A DNA stretch of 64,000 nt from Psychrobacter sp. PG1 (GCF_014897815.1 NZ_JABUZG010000039.1:1-64000); one strand, 5' to 3'. Numbered from the stretch's first letter, positions 1 to 9,474 are shown. The notes: generated by a model from the letters alone, not told the origin. A program made the numbers and translations.

Positions 1-1
1 A

Positions 2-58
2 GATTCGGGTGCGTTGCACTTCGATGTTGAATCCAAGTCTGATATAAGTTATGACTAA
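2..58 (+). CDS. Possible 3' end of a truncated gene
   Basis: One forward frame is open from the window edge to a TAA at 56-58 and reads as an acidic tail ending in SDISYD. It is followed 22 bases later by a strong hairpin that could terminate both this gene and the convergent phoH gene. Eighteen codons are too few to identify a family, so the call rests on layout alone; it could be non-coding. Confidence 0.3.
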   Translation, partial: DSGALHFDVESKSDISYD

Positions 59-80
59 AGCTAAAAAGCTCTCGTCGTAA

Positions 81-111
81 AAAGCCGGATTACTGACAGT
101 AATCCGGCTTT
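81..111. terminator. Bidirectional terminator hairpin
   Basis: A 13-bp perfect stem (AAAGCCGGATTAC with its complement) closes a 5-base loop. It lies just downstream of phoH (minus strand) and of the possible forward gene end at 58, with A/T-rich flanks on both sides, as expected for a shared intrinsic terminator. Confidence 0.75.
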
Positions 112-146
112 GCATTTTTATAACATTAAATAGCAGGCTAGACCGT

Positions 147-1253
147 TTATAGCTTGGCTGCAGCATTAGCGATAACTTGTTTACGCTCTTGCTCTTTTCT
201 GCGCTCAAACTTACGCTTTTCTTCTAACGCTACTTGTTCTTCATCATAAACATCGTAGGCTTCTACAATTTTCTGTACCAATTGATGACGTACCACATCT
301 TTTGAATCAAACTTGGTGATATGAATTTCTTCAATACCACTTAAGATTTCCATTGCTTGCGCTAAGCCTGACTTATGACCACGTGGCAAATCGACCTGTG
401 TAATATCACCTGTAATTACTGCTCGTGAACCGAAACCCAAACGGGTCAAAAACATTTTCATCTGTTCAGGCGTGGTGTTTTGCGCTTCATCTAAGATGAC
501 AAACGAGTTGTTTAACGTACGACCGCGCATATAGGCAAGGGGTGCGATTTCGATGACTTGTTTTTCAATCAGCTTGCCCACTTTTTCAACGCCGATCATC
601 TCATATAGCGCATCATATAATGGACGCAAGTAGGGATCGATTTTTTGCGTCAAGTCACCTGGCAGAAAGCCCAGTTTTTCACCAGCTTCTACCGCCGGAC
701 GCACCAATAAAATCCGCTCAATCTCATTACGCTCAAGCATATCCACGGCGCAAGCCACGGCTAAATAGGTCTTACCCGTACCAGCAGGGCCAATACCGAA
801 TGAGACATCAGAGTTCAGTACGTTTTGGACGTAGGTCTGCTGATTGCCACCGCGAGGAATGATACGACCTTTACGCGTGCGTAAGCTAACTGGCGTAAAC
901 TCGTGAGCTGATTCTAAGTCCGCCTCAGCGTCTGCATTATCCTTGGCTTCTTGCTCATCCGCTTCCATATCTTCATCACGAGAAATGCTCGATTGGATAA
1001 TAAGATGTAGCTCCGCTGCACTAATGTCCTTGGTATTCTGTGCCTCATCTACCAGTTTATAAATAATACGTTCACCGCGCTCGACATTCGATATGTCGCC
1101 ACTCAAACAGAAGTCACCTTGACGCTGCATGATTTTGATATCGAGGCGTTGTTGGATATATTTCATGTGATTGTTGTATTCACCAAGCACGGTTTTGAGC
1201 TGTGCGGGTGTCAATGATTCAAACTTTATACGGCGGCTCATGGAATCAGTCAA
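147..1253 (-). CDS. PhoH-family ATPase (PhoH-like, YbeZ type)
   Basis: Cytoplasmic P-loop NTPase of the PhoH family, in many bacteria linked to RNA metabolism and 16S rRNA maturation together with YbeY. The Walker A motif GPAGTGKT is at residues 155-162 and Walker B (VILDEAQN) at about 252-259. The N-terminal 85 residues resemble the small KH-like domain of the family. Residues 92-117 form a very acidic Asp/Glu/Ala-rich linker. The start is a TTG at 1253: a good ribosome site (AAAAGGA, complement of 1261-1267) sits 7 bases before it, whereas the ATG at 1241 is 19 bases away. The usual partners miaB and ybeY are not adjacent here. Family assignment is firm; the cellular role is inferred. Confidence 0.9.
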   Translation of the reverse strand: MTDSMSRRIKFESLTPAQLKTVLGEYNNHMKYIQQRLDIKIMQRQGDFCLSGDISNVERGERIIYKLVDEAQNTKDISAAELHLIIQSSISRDEDMEADEQEAKDNADAEADLESAHEFTPVSLRTRKGRIIPRGGNQQTYVQNVLNSDVSFGIGPAGTGKTYLAVACAVDMLERNEIERILLVRPAVEAGEKLGFLPGDLTQKIDPYLRPLYDALYEMIGVEKVGKLIEKQVIEIAPLAYMRGRTLNNSFVILDEAQNTTPEQMKMFLTRLGFGSRAVITGDITQVDLPRGHKSGLAQAMEILSGIEEIHITKFDSKDVVRHQLVQKIVEAYDVYDEEQVALEEKRKFERRKEQERKQVIANAAAKL

Positions 1254-1873
1254 GCGATTATCCTTTTATTATGTACCCCAATGCTATGATTTGGTTTTGA
1301 TGGCATTGCGGGTTTAAGAGATAAAATGGTCGGTCGTTATGGTCTTGGCTTTACGTTATAGAGATAGAAATGACGTAGAATTATTATTCGTTTTAGGAGT
1401 GATGATAAGTAACGGTCTTGCCTTTATTATGGTCGATAGATTTTAAATTTCAAGCCATACGTCGAACAGATGCCACTGTTTTTGTACGACGATTGCAACC
1501 GCTTATCGACATTGATATTTTTATGTCTAATTTTGAGCGGGTTACGGCATTGTAAATCACGTTTAGAGCGTGACGAAATCAAGCGTTTCAGGTATACGTT
1601 TTGGCTACTGTTAAGGCGACAGAGTTGGAGGCGATCTGTGGTAATCTATGGATGATGTCGTAGTGCTTTATCGCAGAGTTTAAAATATGAATAAAATGAT
1701 GAAGGCTGATGAAAGCTGACGAAGGTTAGGACCTATTACGCATTCGACTAAGGCTATGCCGATGTGTGAATGTTAAATATTCCCTAAAAAATTAAAAGAA
1801 TTCTAGCGATCATTCATCGCTTATAGTGCGTGCGCCCAACAGCGTAAAATAGACATGAAAATTAGGAATAATA
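1254..1873. other. Intergenic region between divergent phoH and ubiH
   Basis: 620 bases between two divergently transcribed genes. A 61-codon forward frame at 1470-1655 has no ribosome site and a composition unlike a protein (Arg/Leu/Cys-rich), so I do not call it. Presumably holds the promoters of both flanking genes. I see no clear hairpin terminator, RNA gene or repeat. Confidence 0.5.
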
Positions 1874-3181
1874 ATGCAAAATACTGATGTAAATTTATCG
1901 AATGCTAAAAAAAAGTTTGAACATAAAAAGGCAGCTACTGAGCAGCAAGTCCTCATCGCTGGTGGTGGTCATGTGGGATTGTCATTTGCACTGTTACTAG
2001 CACATCATGGTATTGCTAGCACGTTATTAGAAAAAAATAGCTACCCAACCATCAGCCCAAATGATGACAGCAATCGCAGCCATTATTTAGACAGCCGCAA
2101 TACAGCACTGTCACGTCGTACGGTACAGATTTATCAAGAGATTGGGTTATGGGATGAGTTGCAAAGTCATGCTTGTCGTATCGATGCGGTGCAGATTAGT
2201 GAGCAAGGCAGCTTTGGGCGTGCACAATTAAATAAAGCTGAAGAGCGGGTCGAGTCATTTGGACAAGTGATGGAAAATGCGTGGCTCGGACGTAAGCTTT
2301 TATTAGCCGCGCAGCAAGAGCCATTAATCACTTTGATCGATAATGCCAGTGTCAGCGCCGTGACCCAACAAGCGGATGGGGTGACGCTCAGCTTTAACTA
2401 TTATGGTGAAGAGGAACATGAGCAGCAATTGCAGGCCAGTGTTTTAGTCGCTTGCGATGGTCGCGATTCGACGGTACGCCAATTATTAAATATTGGCACG
2501 ACGATTTATGATTATCAGCAAACCGCTATCGTCGGTGTGGTAGAAACTGACAAGCCACACGCACATGTGGCGATAGAGCGTTTTAGTCCAGCAGGGCCAC
2601 TGGCGGTGTTGCCACTGACCGATCCAGAAGGTGACGGCAATGACGACTATCAAAATGGCTATAGACGCTCTGTGGTTTGGGTCTGCCCAAAAGGGGAAGA
2701 AAATAAATACTTAGAAGATGATGCGCATTTCTTAGCGACATTGCAGCAAGCCTTTGGTGAGCGTGCGGGCACGTTTGTCGCTGCTGGTCGCCGCGGCGCT
2801 TATCCACTGACACGCGTGTTGGCAGACAAACAAGTAGCGGATCGCTGTGTCATCATGGGCAATGCTGCTCATACCTTGCACCCTGTCGCTGGTCAAGGTT
2901 TTAACCTCTGTATGCGCGATGCCCATGTACTGGCACAAATGATGAGCGCGCAAGTGCTAAAGGGCGAAGACATCGGCGATACGCAACTGTTAAAACGCTA
3001 TGAGAAAGCACGTCTAAGCGATCAAAAACGCGTCATTCGCTTCTGTGATGCCGTGGTACATGGTTTTACCCATCCTAATCCAGCCATCAAGTTGGCAAGG
3101 AATGTGGCCTTGGTTGCCTTTGACAAGCTGCCAAATATTAAGCCACTAGTCGCTAACTATGCTATGGGGTTAAAGTCTTAG
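1874..3181 (+). CDS. ubiH: UbiH-type FAD monooxygenase (ubiquinone biosynthesis)
   Basis: Class A flavoprotein hydroxylase of the UbiH/VisC/Coq6 family, expected to hydroxylate the ring of a polyprenylphenol intermediate in ubiquinone synthesis (2-octaprenyl-6-methoxyphenol hydroxylase in E. coli). The FAD-binding GGGHVG is at residues 30-35, the DG motif (VACDGRDSTVRQ) near 192-203, and the second flavin motif GNAAHTLHPVAGQGFNL near 328-344, the family signature. It carries about 22 extra polar residues before the FAD fold, with no signal peptide. A ribosome site AGGAAT precedes the ATG. A second family member follows 73 bases downstream on the same strand, so the two are probably co-transcribed. 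Which ring carbon each acts on cannot be told from sequence alone. Confidence 0.85.
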   Translation: MQNTDVNLSNAKKKFEHKKAATEQQVLIAGGGHVGLSFALLLAHHGIASTLLEKNSYPTISPNDDSNRSHYLDSRNTALSRRTVQIYQEIGLWDELQSHACRIDAVQISEQGSFGRAQLNKAEERVESFGQVMENAWLGRKLLLAAQQEPLITLIDNASVSAVTQQADGVTLSFNYYGEEEHEQQLQASVLVACDGRDSTVRQLLNIGTTIYDYQQTAIVGVVETDKPHAHVAIERFSPAGPLAVLPLTDPEGDGNDDYQNGYRRSVVWVCPKGEENKYLEDDAHFLATLQQAFGERAGTFVAAGRRGAYPLTRVLADKQVADRCVIMGNAAHTLHPVAGQGFNLCMRDAHVLAQMMSAQVLKGEDIGDTQLLKRYEKARLSDQKRVIRFCDAVVHGFTHPNPAIKLARNVALVAFDKLPNIKPLVANYAMGLKS

Positions 3182-3254
3182 TTTGCCATATCACGGTATA
3201 TTAACGGTCTAGACCAATGTTCTATACGATTGCACTTAACTGTAGGAATAACTT

Positions 3255-4523
3255 ATGAAGAATAATCATACGCTGATTATCGGTAGCGGTATTGTTGGGG
3301 CAACGCTTGCTTTACAGTTGGCACAAGCAAAAATGCCTGTGACGTTAATTGATGCTCGCCCTGCACGTGATGACTCAGAATGGCAACAGGTGCTTGGCAA
3401 GCGGGATGCGCGCGTTTATGCCTTGAGTCTTGCCAGTATTAACTTACTTAAAGGCGTGGGCGCATGGCAAAAGATAGCAGCATCAGAGCGCAAAGCCGAT
3501 TATTCGCAAATGCAGGTATGGCAACTAAACGGTATGGGTGAGCTATTATTTGGCGATAGCGGCGATAATCATCCTAACAATCATTTACCGCAAATGCTCG
3601 GTAGCATGGTCGAGCCTGCTGTCATTGAGCATGCGTTATGGCAATGCCTGTATGAAGATGATGTCAGTGACTATTTAACCGTCATCGCTGGACATAAAGT
3701 TATCAATATGGATTGGCTGGGTGCAGAGCAAGGCTACCGTGTGACTTTAGATGATCATACTGCTATAGCAGCGGCTCTGCTGGTTGGTGCCGATGGTCGT
3801 GGCTCATTTGTGCGTCAGCAAGCGGCGATTGGGCTCGATACACTTGATTATAAGCAAACCGCTATTTGCTGTGCGATTCACACCGAAAAACCGCATCAAG
3901 CGACTGCGCGCCAAGCAATGCTGCCTACAGGTACGCTGGCACTATTACCGCTTGCTGATATTACTGATGCAGATAAAGCCAACCCAGAGCACTGGCAGTC
4001 GATCGTGTGGACATTGCCGCGCAATCAAGCATTGGCGTTGATAGAGGAGGACGCGCGCGTCATTGCTGATAAATTGGCTGCTGCCAGTAACTATGAGCTA
4101 GGTGCTATCACTCAGATTGAGTCAATCGCTAGCTTTCCACTGACCGCGCAACAAGCAAAAAGCTACGTCGCGGACAATTTAGTCTTGATCGGTGATGCAG
4201 CGCATGGCGTCCATCCACTGGCGGGTCAAGGGTTGAATCTGGGCATGCTCGATGTACAGACTTTAAGCGAGCAATTGGCACATGATTTTGAACGTAGTGG
4301 TAGAACCAGTTGGGGCAGCAATCAAACGTTGCGTAGCTACGAGCGTTTGCGCCGTCCGCATAACAGTCTAATGATGCACAGCTTTTCCGCGCTTAATTGG
4401 CTATTTGCAGGGTCACTTGCACAATCGCGTCCTATTCAAAAAATCCGTAGCGAAGGTATGTACCGCGTTAGCAAAATTAAGCCATTGATGAGACTGTTTG
4501 CTAAGCAGGCGAGTGGGGTTTAG
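3255..4523 (+). CDS. Second UbiH/UbiF/UbiI-family FAD hydroxylase
   Basis: Paralogue of the preceding gene, 422 residues. GSGIVG at residues 10-15 binds FAD, ADGRGSFVRQQA is the DG motif, and GDAAHGVHPLAGQGLNLG at about 313-330 is the UbiH/UbiF signature. Expected to catalyse another ring hydroxylation of ubiquinone synthesis, C5 (UbiI-like) or C6 (UbiF-like). It has the same AGGAATAA ribosome-site context as the upstream ubiH gene. The family is certain; regiospecificity is not, because UbiF, UbiI and UbiH are very similar and some bacteria use one enzyme for several positions. Confidence 0.8.
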   Translation: MKNNHTLIIGSGIVGATLALQLAQAKMPVTLIDARPARDDSEWQQVLGKRDARVYALSLASINLLKGVGAWQKIAASERKADYSQMQVWQLNGMGELLFGDSGDNHPNNHLPQMLGSMVEPAVIEHALWQCLYEDDVSDYLTVIAGHKVINMDWLGAEQGYRVTLDDHTAIAAALLVGADGRGSFVRQQAAIGLDTLDYKQTAICCAIHTEKPHQATARQAMLPTGTLALLPLADITDADKANPEHWQSIVWTLPRNQALALIEEDARVIADKLAAASNYELGAITQIESIASFPLTAQQAKSYVADNLVLIGDAAHGVHPLAGQGLNLGMLDVQTLSEQLAHDFERSGRTSWGSNQTLRSYERLRRPHNSLMMHSFSALNWLFAGSLAQSRPIQKIRSEGMYRVSKIKPLMRLFAKQASGV

Positions 4524-4575
4524 GGTTTTGACTAAAATTATTAATTGAACTTTTTAACTAAACTAAGGATGGCGT

Positions 4576-5211
4576 ATGAAGACTCAGTCATGGATGGCGA
4601 TAGCCATCGTAATAGCTAGTTTTATTTTAGCCTCCTGCCAATCTACACCTAAAAATAATACAATAGATAAAAAGGCAGACAACACACCTAAAGTATTGAT
4701 AGAGCTACTTGCAGATACAGACAATGACGGCGTGCCTGATGATTTGGATCAATGTCCAGCCACTCCAAGAAATATGGTAACAGATGAAAGAGGTTGTCCT
4801 TTTACGATGCCAGGGATAGGCCTAAAAATGGAATACCGTGCCTTTTTTGCTAAGGGCAGCAGTGAATTAACATCTAAATATCATGTTGAGCTGGATAAAG
4901 TAGCGGCAAGAATGAAAGAGTATGATATCGCTATCTTTAAAATTGAAGCCCATGCTTCAGAAGATGAAATTAATAAAAGGTTACCCTCATTACCTAAAAA
5001 TAGGGCGCTGATGGTCAAAAACTATCTTTTATTAAAACATAATATAGAGCCTAGTCGTTTAACGCCTTTAAATTGTGAGGCTAGAGCGCCTATCGCACCC
5101 AATGATACGGATGAGGGGAGGTCTTTTAATCGTCGGGTCTATGGTTTATTAACTGAACCTGATAATGAGTATCCTATCAATTTAAAAAACGGCATCTGCG
5201 TTAAATTTTAA
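4576..5211 (+). CDS. OmpA-family outer-membrane lipoprotein
   Basis: Begins with a lipoprotein signal peptide: hydrophobic residues 7-19 ending in a lipobox LASC with Cys21. A thrombospondin-3-like calcium motif (DTDNDGVPDDLDQC, residues 47-60) follows, then an OmpA C-terminal peptidoglycan-binding domain at about 90-205. Such proteins tether the outer membrane to the cell wall. Part of the OmpA core is less conserved than usual: in the FKIEAHASEDEINKRLP stretch the usual GHTD is replaced by AHAS. The gene follows the hydroxylases by 52 bases but has its own ribosome site (AAGGA). Short at 211 residues, with no beta-barrel. Confidence 0.8.
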   Translation: MKTQSWMAIAIVIASFILASCQSTPKNNTIDKKADNTPKVLIELLADTDNDGVPDDLDQCPATPRNMVTDERGCPFTMPGIGLKMEYRAFFAKGSSELTSKYHVELDKVAARMKEYDIAIFKIEAHASEDEINKRLPSLPKNRALMVKNYLLLKHNIEPSRLTPLNCEARAPIAPNDTDEGRSFNRRVYGLLTEPDNEYPINLKNGICVKF

Positions 5212-5271
5212 ATCAAGTTTTTATCAATTATTGACCAGTCGTTCAATCCAAATACTCCAAGGCAAAACACC

Positions 5272-6468
5272 ATGCTCATCCCCAAATACTGGGCGCAACA
5301 CAAGCAGCGCTTTGAATTGCGCGAGACGCCTAACAAGCCTGCTAGACAAGTGACCATTAAACGTTATGGTTGGTCAGATATCAGCCAAATGGAAGCGCTA
5401 TCCCATGCTAAATCACGAGTCAATGAGGCGCATCATCGCTGGCTGGCAGGTGAAGATATCTTACGTCGTGAGCGCAAGGAAGAGTATAACGAAGGCAATA
5501 GCATTCCTATTCGTGAAGAGATTATTGATAAGCATGATTTTCCAGAAAATGAATTATCTAATAATAGTGCAGCAGTAACGAAGCTTATCGTTACGCGTAA
5601 CAGCTACGGTGCACAAGTCGCCAACGTTGATAACATCGCTATTATTGATGTTGATAATGAAGATTTATTGCGTCATATCTATCCTGATGATTATAACCAT
5701 CATGGCTTTATGCCTGCCTTTCTCATTAATCAAAGCAATCCCGCCAGCAAAATTAAAATTTGGTTTTTTGTTGTTGTTTTTATACTCATCGCCAGTGTTA
5801 TCGCTTGGTTGGGGTTGTCATGGTTATGGCTGTTAGTAGTTATGTTTGGTGCCACTGCTTATTTGTGGCAACAAGCCAGTGTTAAAGACAAGGCCCGCGC
5901 GCAAAAATATGCCGATGACGCCGCCTCGTTACTGCCTTATATGACAGATTTAATCAAAAAACGTATTGCTAATCATCCTACCGAGTCCTTTCGTTTATAT
6001 CAGACGCCCGCAGGTTTTCGTATTATCGCCACTCACGATGTTGTATTGCCAAGTGATAGGTTAGTCGCGGAATGGTTTGCGTATTTCCATGCGGATACCA
6101 ATTATGTGCGTCTATGTCAGGTGCAGCAGTGCTTTCGTGCGCGGCTCACTGCCAAGCCGTGGCGTCTGAGTGAGGTTGAAAATAATAAGTTGGCTAAAGA
6201 TATCCCTGCTAAGGACTTTTGGTTTGGCTCTGATAATACCGATGTGGATAATAGCATTGAGCAACGTCAAGATGAGTTAAAAGCGCGTAAACAATGGGTG
6301 GCTGATTATGATAAGTATGCCAAAAACTATCGAGCATGCCATTATGTTGAGGGTTTTTCTGGTAAAGAAACTGTTGATAGAAATACAGCAGCTACGCAAG
6401 CTATTGATGCTTTTATCGAGTGGCATGATAAGGCGTGTCAGGTGGAAAAAAATCTAGAGATGGCTTGA
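5272..6468 (+). CDS. Membrane protein of unknown function (398 aa)
   Basis: I do not recognise a named function. The N-terminal third is basic and rich in conserved-looking short motifs (RYGWSD, PIREEI, TRNSYGA); from memory, similarly arranged uncharacterised proteins occur in other gammaproteobacteria. Two adjacent hydrophobic segments at about residues 162-200 (IWFFVVVFILIASVIAWLGL and following) form a membrane hairpin, leaving cytoplasmic N- and C-terminal domains. The C-terminal part carries Cys residues (CQVQQCF) and ends polar. It starts at an ATG after AAGGC and lies 60 bases after the OmpA lipoprotein and 81 bases before the GmrSD-like gene, all in the same direction; a functional link with either is not shown. 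Confidence 0.7.
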   Translation: MLIPKYWAQHKQRFELRETPNKPARQVTIKRYGWSDISQMEALSHAKSRVNEAHHRWLAGEDILRRERKEEYNEGNSIPIREEIIDKHDFPENELSNNSAAVTKLIVTRNSYGAQVANVDNIAIIDVDNEDLLRHIYPDDYNHHGFMPAFLINQSNPASKIKIWFFVVVFILIASVIAWLGLSWLWLLVVMFGATAYLWQQASVKDKARAQKYADDAASLLPYMTDLIKKRIANHPTESFRLYQTPAGFRIIATHDVVLPSDRLVAEWFAYFHADTNYVRLCQVQQCFRARLTAKPWRLSEVENNKLAKDIPAKDFWFGSDNTDVDNSIEQRQDELKARKQWVADYDKYAKNYRACHYVEGFSGKETVDRNTAATQAIDAFIEWHDKACQVEKNLEMA

Positions 6469-6549
6469 TAGGAAGTTTAATTCTAATTTATTTTCGAAAA
6501 TGTTTTAAATTTATTTTATATTATTAACAACTAGAGGAAAGACCGATAA

Positions 6550-8466
6550 ATGGAAGCACATGCTCGTAATCTAGAACGTATATTTGATAGTACTGTCTCT
6601 TATCAAATACCGTTATTTCAACGTCCTTACGTTTGGACAGAAGATAAAAACTGGTGTCATTTATGGGAGGATATAGTTGATGTCGCCGACCGTTATCTAG
6701 CGAATGAGAACTGTCGTAGCCATTTCTTAGGAGCAGTAGTATTAGAGCGTGATAACAATGCTACTGGTTCTATTGAGACTAGACAGGTTATTGATGGTCA
6801 ACAACGCTTTACTACCTTACAGATAATGATGATTGCTATTAGAGATCTTTGTGAAAAGCACAGTAATACTAAGCTTTACGACAGATTTGATGGTTTAGTG
6901 AGTAATAAGCGTAGCAAGGTTGATTTGGATCAAGAAGCTTATAAAATTTGGCCTACCAACAGTGATCGTCCCGCTTTTGAGGTTGTACATCAACTGAGTC
7001 ATTATGACGTAGAACAGTTAGCACAGCTCGATGACAAGATTAAGAATAGTCAAATATTTAAAGCTTATCAATATTTTACTAAGGTTTTAGAGGCATGGTT
7101 TGTAGAGCGTGATAATGTTGAAAATTGCTTAGATGCACTATGGCAAGTAGTACGTGAGTATTTACAAATTGTTGTCATTGATTTGCATTCGCAAGATGAA
7201 GCGCAGGTTATTTTTGAGACACTAAATGCCCGTGGTACACAGCTGTTACCCGCAGATTTGATTAAGAATTTTTTGTTTCGCAAAGTTGTTGGATCAGATA
7301 AAGAAGTAGAGCATCTCTATACTGAGTATTGGCTCGCTTTTGATAGCGATTTTTGGCGTGAAGAGGTAAGCCAAGGGCGAACTAAACGTCCACGAATAGA
7401 TTGGTTTTTACAAAATTACTTAAGCTTAATGCTACAAGATGACATTAAAGTATCGCATCTATTTGATTCATTTAAGGCCTATGTTAACGATACAGAAGAT
7501 AATTATGATAAATTTAATAATCAATTTTTTAAGCATCCTAAGAATACGACTGAGCATCTAATTGCTCTGAAGCAGTTCGCCAAGCTTTATCAAACCATTA
7601 CTCAGCCTAAAGATGAAAGAGTAGCTCTGTTTTTATATCGATTAGAGGCCGTAGATACGGCGACTGTTTATCCATTATTGTTATTGGCAACGACATTATG
7701 GCAGAGTCAACCTAATGAGTTACATAATTTTCTAAGCATTTTGGAATCATACTTAGTTAGAAGAATGGTTTGTGGGATGACTAGTAAGAACTATAACCGC
7801 TACTTTACAGACGTCATAAAAGATATATATCGAACCAAAAAAGAGTCTGATATTCCTATAAACGCAAAAGATGTACATACCATCTTATCTAAAAGTGATA
7901 GTGATAGTTCGCGGATGCCTGATGATATCGAGCTGAAATCTCAGTTGTTACAACGTCCAATGTATGGCCGTATCGCACAATATAAACTTAGGATGGTATT
8001 GGAGGCAATAGATGGTGCTTCACATCATTCCAAAGCTGAATTCATGCCAATTCAGAAAAACCTTACTATTGAACATATCTTACCTGAGAAATGGGAAAAG
8101 CACTGGCCACTAGAAAAAGAAGGTAAGTCAGCAGAAGATATTCTAGAACAAGAATCACGTAGGAATACGTTAAAAAATACGATTGGTAATTTAACACTAG
8201 TCACAAATAGCTTAAATCCTGCTATTTCTAACGGTTCATGGCAGACAAAGCGCCCAGAGATACTTAAGTATAGTAAATCTAATTTAAACCGTTATTTTCA
8301 ACCAGAAACTGAGGATAACTTAAGTGTATGGAATGAAGATAAAATCCTTGAGCGCGCAGATATATTAGCTGATTTGTTTATTCAAGTGTGGCGTGCACCT
8401 TTGGCTAAGCTAAGTGAGACGTTTGATTATTCTATGGATAAAGTTTATTTTGCTATTGATGTTTAA
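6550..8466 (+). CDS. GmrSD-like type IV restriction protein (DUF262-DUF1524)
   Basis: N-terminal DUF262 (ParB/Srx-like NTPase fold): the motif RPYVW near residue 25, VIDGQQRFTTLQ near 80-91, and FETLNARGTQLLPADLIKNF near 225-244. The C-terminal DUF1524 is a His-Me finger (HNH) nuclease: IEHILPEKW near 512-520 and NTIGNLTLV with a conserved Asn downstream. This is the single-chain form of GmrSD, which in E. coli cleaves glucosylated hydroxymethylcytosine phage DNA. Catalytic residues look intact. It has its own ribosome site (GAGGAAAG), no partner methylase, and sits between housekeeping genes, which fits a stand-alone defence gene. Base composition is AT-richer than the flanking ubi genes, hinting at acquisition. 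Target modification is unknown. Confidence 0.85.
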   Translation: MEAHARNLERIFDSTVSYQIPLFQRPYVWTEDKNWCHLWEDIVDVADRYLANENCRSHFLGAVVLERDNNATGSIETRQVIDGQQRFTTLQIMMIAIRDLCEKHSNTKLYDRFDGLVSNKRSKVDLDQEAYKIWPTNSDRPAFEVVHQLSHYDVEQLAQLDDKIKNSQIFKAYQYFTKVLEAWFVERDNVENCLDALWQVVREYLQIVVIDLHSQDEAQVIFETLNARGTQLLPADLIKNFLFRKVVGSDKEVEHLYTEYWLAFDSDFWREEVSQGRTKRPRIDWFLQNYLSLMLQDDIKVSHLFDSFKAYVNDTEDNYDKFNNQFFKHPKNTTEHLIALKQFAKLYQTITQPKDERVALFLYRLEAVDTATVYPLLLLATTLWQSQPNELHNFLSILESYLVRRMVCGMTSKNYNRYFTDVIKDIYRTKKESDIPINAKDVHTILSKSDSDSSRMPDDIELKSQLLQRPMYGRIAQYKLRMVLEAIDGASHHSKAEFMPIQKNLTIEHILPEKWEKHWPLEKEGKSAEDILEQESRRNTLKNTIGNLTLVTNSLNPAISNGSWQTKRPEILKYSKSNLNRYFQPETEDNLSVWNEDKILERADILADLFIQVWRAPLAKLSETFDYSMDKVYFAIDV

Positions 8467-8514
8467 TAATTGGATATTAATATAATTGGCAGCGCAGGAT
8501 AAAAGCTCTCTAGT

Positions 8515-8556
8515 GGGCTCACGTTAAACTCTATTAAAAAAGTTTAACGTGAGCCC
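8515..8556. terminator. Bidirectional terminator between GmrSD-like gene and lysO
   Basis: A 16-bp perfect inverted repeat (GGGCTCACGTTAAACT and its complement) around a 10-base A/T-rich loop, lying between two convergent genes. T/A-rich bases follow the stem on the forward strand. Confidence 0.8.
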
Positions 8557-8562
8557 TTATAT

Positions 8563-9474
8563 TTAACCCAACGTCGAGAATACCACCATCAGCACTGGCG
8601 AGACAATATTAATAATAAAGCCAAAACTAATCGCCAATGGCACGACCTTTAGACCACCTGATTGCTGAATAATTGGCAGGGTAAAATCCAAGCTCGTCGC
8701 GCCGCCAAGTCCAACTGCTGCTGATGGATATTTACGCATAAACACGGGAATAAATATCAGCGCAAAAAACTCACGTACCAAGTCGTTAAATAGCGCGACA
8801 CTGCCCCAAACCGCGCCATAAGCATCGGTCATGACGATTGCTGATAGCGAATACCAACCAAATCCTGACGCCAATGCCATTCCCTTCGTCCAAGAGACAT
8901 CGCTAAACATCAGCGCAAAGAATAAACCACCAACCAATACCGAGAGCGTAAAGATAACGCTCATTTCCACCCCGCGTTTATTCAGCAGTACTTCTTTTAA
9001 AGTAATACCCGAGCCCTTTAAGCCAATACCGACTAGCAAAATTAATATCATTAACATCACCGTCATCGTATTTTCGGGTGGCATATAATTTTCTGGCAGG
9101 AAGTATCCAATCACCATTCCAATCACCACACAAATCACTTGTGCCAAGCTGCCACGGATGCTGACACGGTGTTCTTTAGATTTTACGCTGGGTTTTTTGG
9201 CATGCCACGGGCGCAAATGATCGAATAACATCAAGGCAAATAAGCCCGACCCAATCGTCAATATTGATAATATGGTCACATACAGGGCAATCTCGCCTAT
9301 CTGACTGCCAAGCCCTTCCACTTGCGACAGCTCAATCCCAATCAGCGCTAAGATAATAAATACCAAATAAGACAAGCCTTTATCAGCAAGCTTGGTCATT
9401 TTAGGATTGGAGGGGATGGCAAAGCCAATAAACATTGGCATTAATACCAAAACAAGGGTAACTAGGCTTTGCAT
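8563..9474 (-). CDS. lysO: LysO-family lysine exporter
   Basis: Polytopic inner-membrane protein of 303 residues, the usual length for LysO (YbjE, DUF340), which exports L-lysine. About eight hydrophobic segments are seen, with the family-like glycine-rich stretches (VGIGLKGSGITLKEVLLNKRG at about 147-166, GFGWYSLSAIVMTDAYGAVWG at about 205-225) and LGGATSLDFTLPIIQQSGG near the C-terminus. It is a single-gene unit on the minus strand, convergent with the GmrSD-like gene. In E. coli lysO responds to lysine; I see no lysine riboswitch upstream (9475-9729). Confidence 0.85.
   Translation of the reverse strand: MQSLVTLVLVLMPMFIGFAIPSNPKMTKLADKGLSYLVFIILALIGIELSQVEGLGSQIGEIALYVTILSILTIGSGLFALMLFDHLRPWHAKKPSVKSKEHRVSIRGSLAQVICVVIGMVIGYFLPENYMPPENTMTVMLMILILLVGIGLKGSGITLKEVLLNKRGVEMSVIFTLSVLVGGLFFALMFSDVSWTKGMALASGFGWYSLSAIVMTDAYGAVWGSVALFNDLVREFFALIFIPVFMRKYPSAAVGLGGATSLDFTLPIIQQSGGLKVVPLAISFGFIINIVSPVLMVVFSTLG

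Noticed and set aside
1470..1655. 61-codon forward frame in the phoH-ubiH gap
   Set aside because: No ribosome site; residue composition is Leu/Arg/Cys-rich and unlike a real protein or a clean membrane segment.
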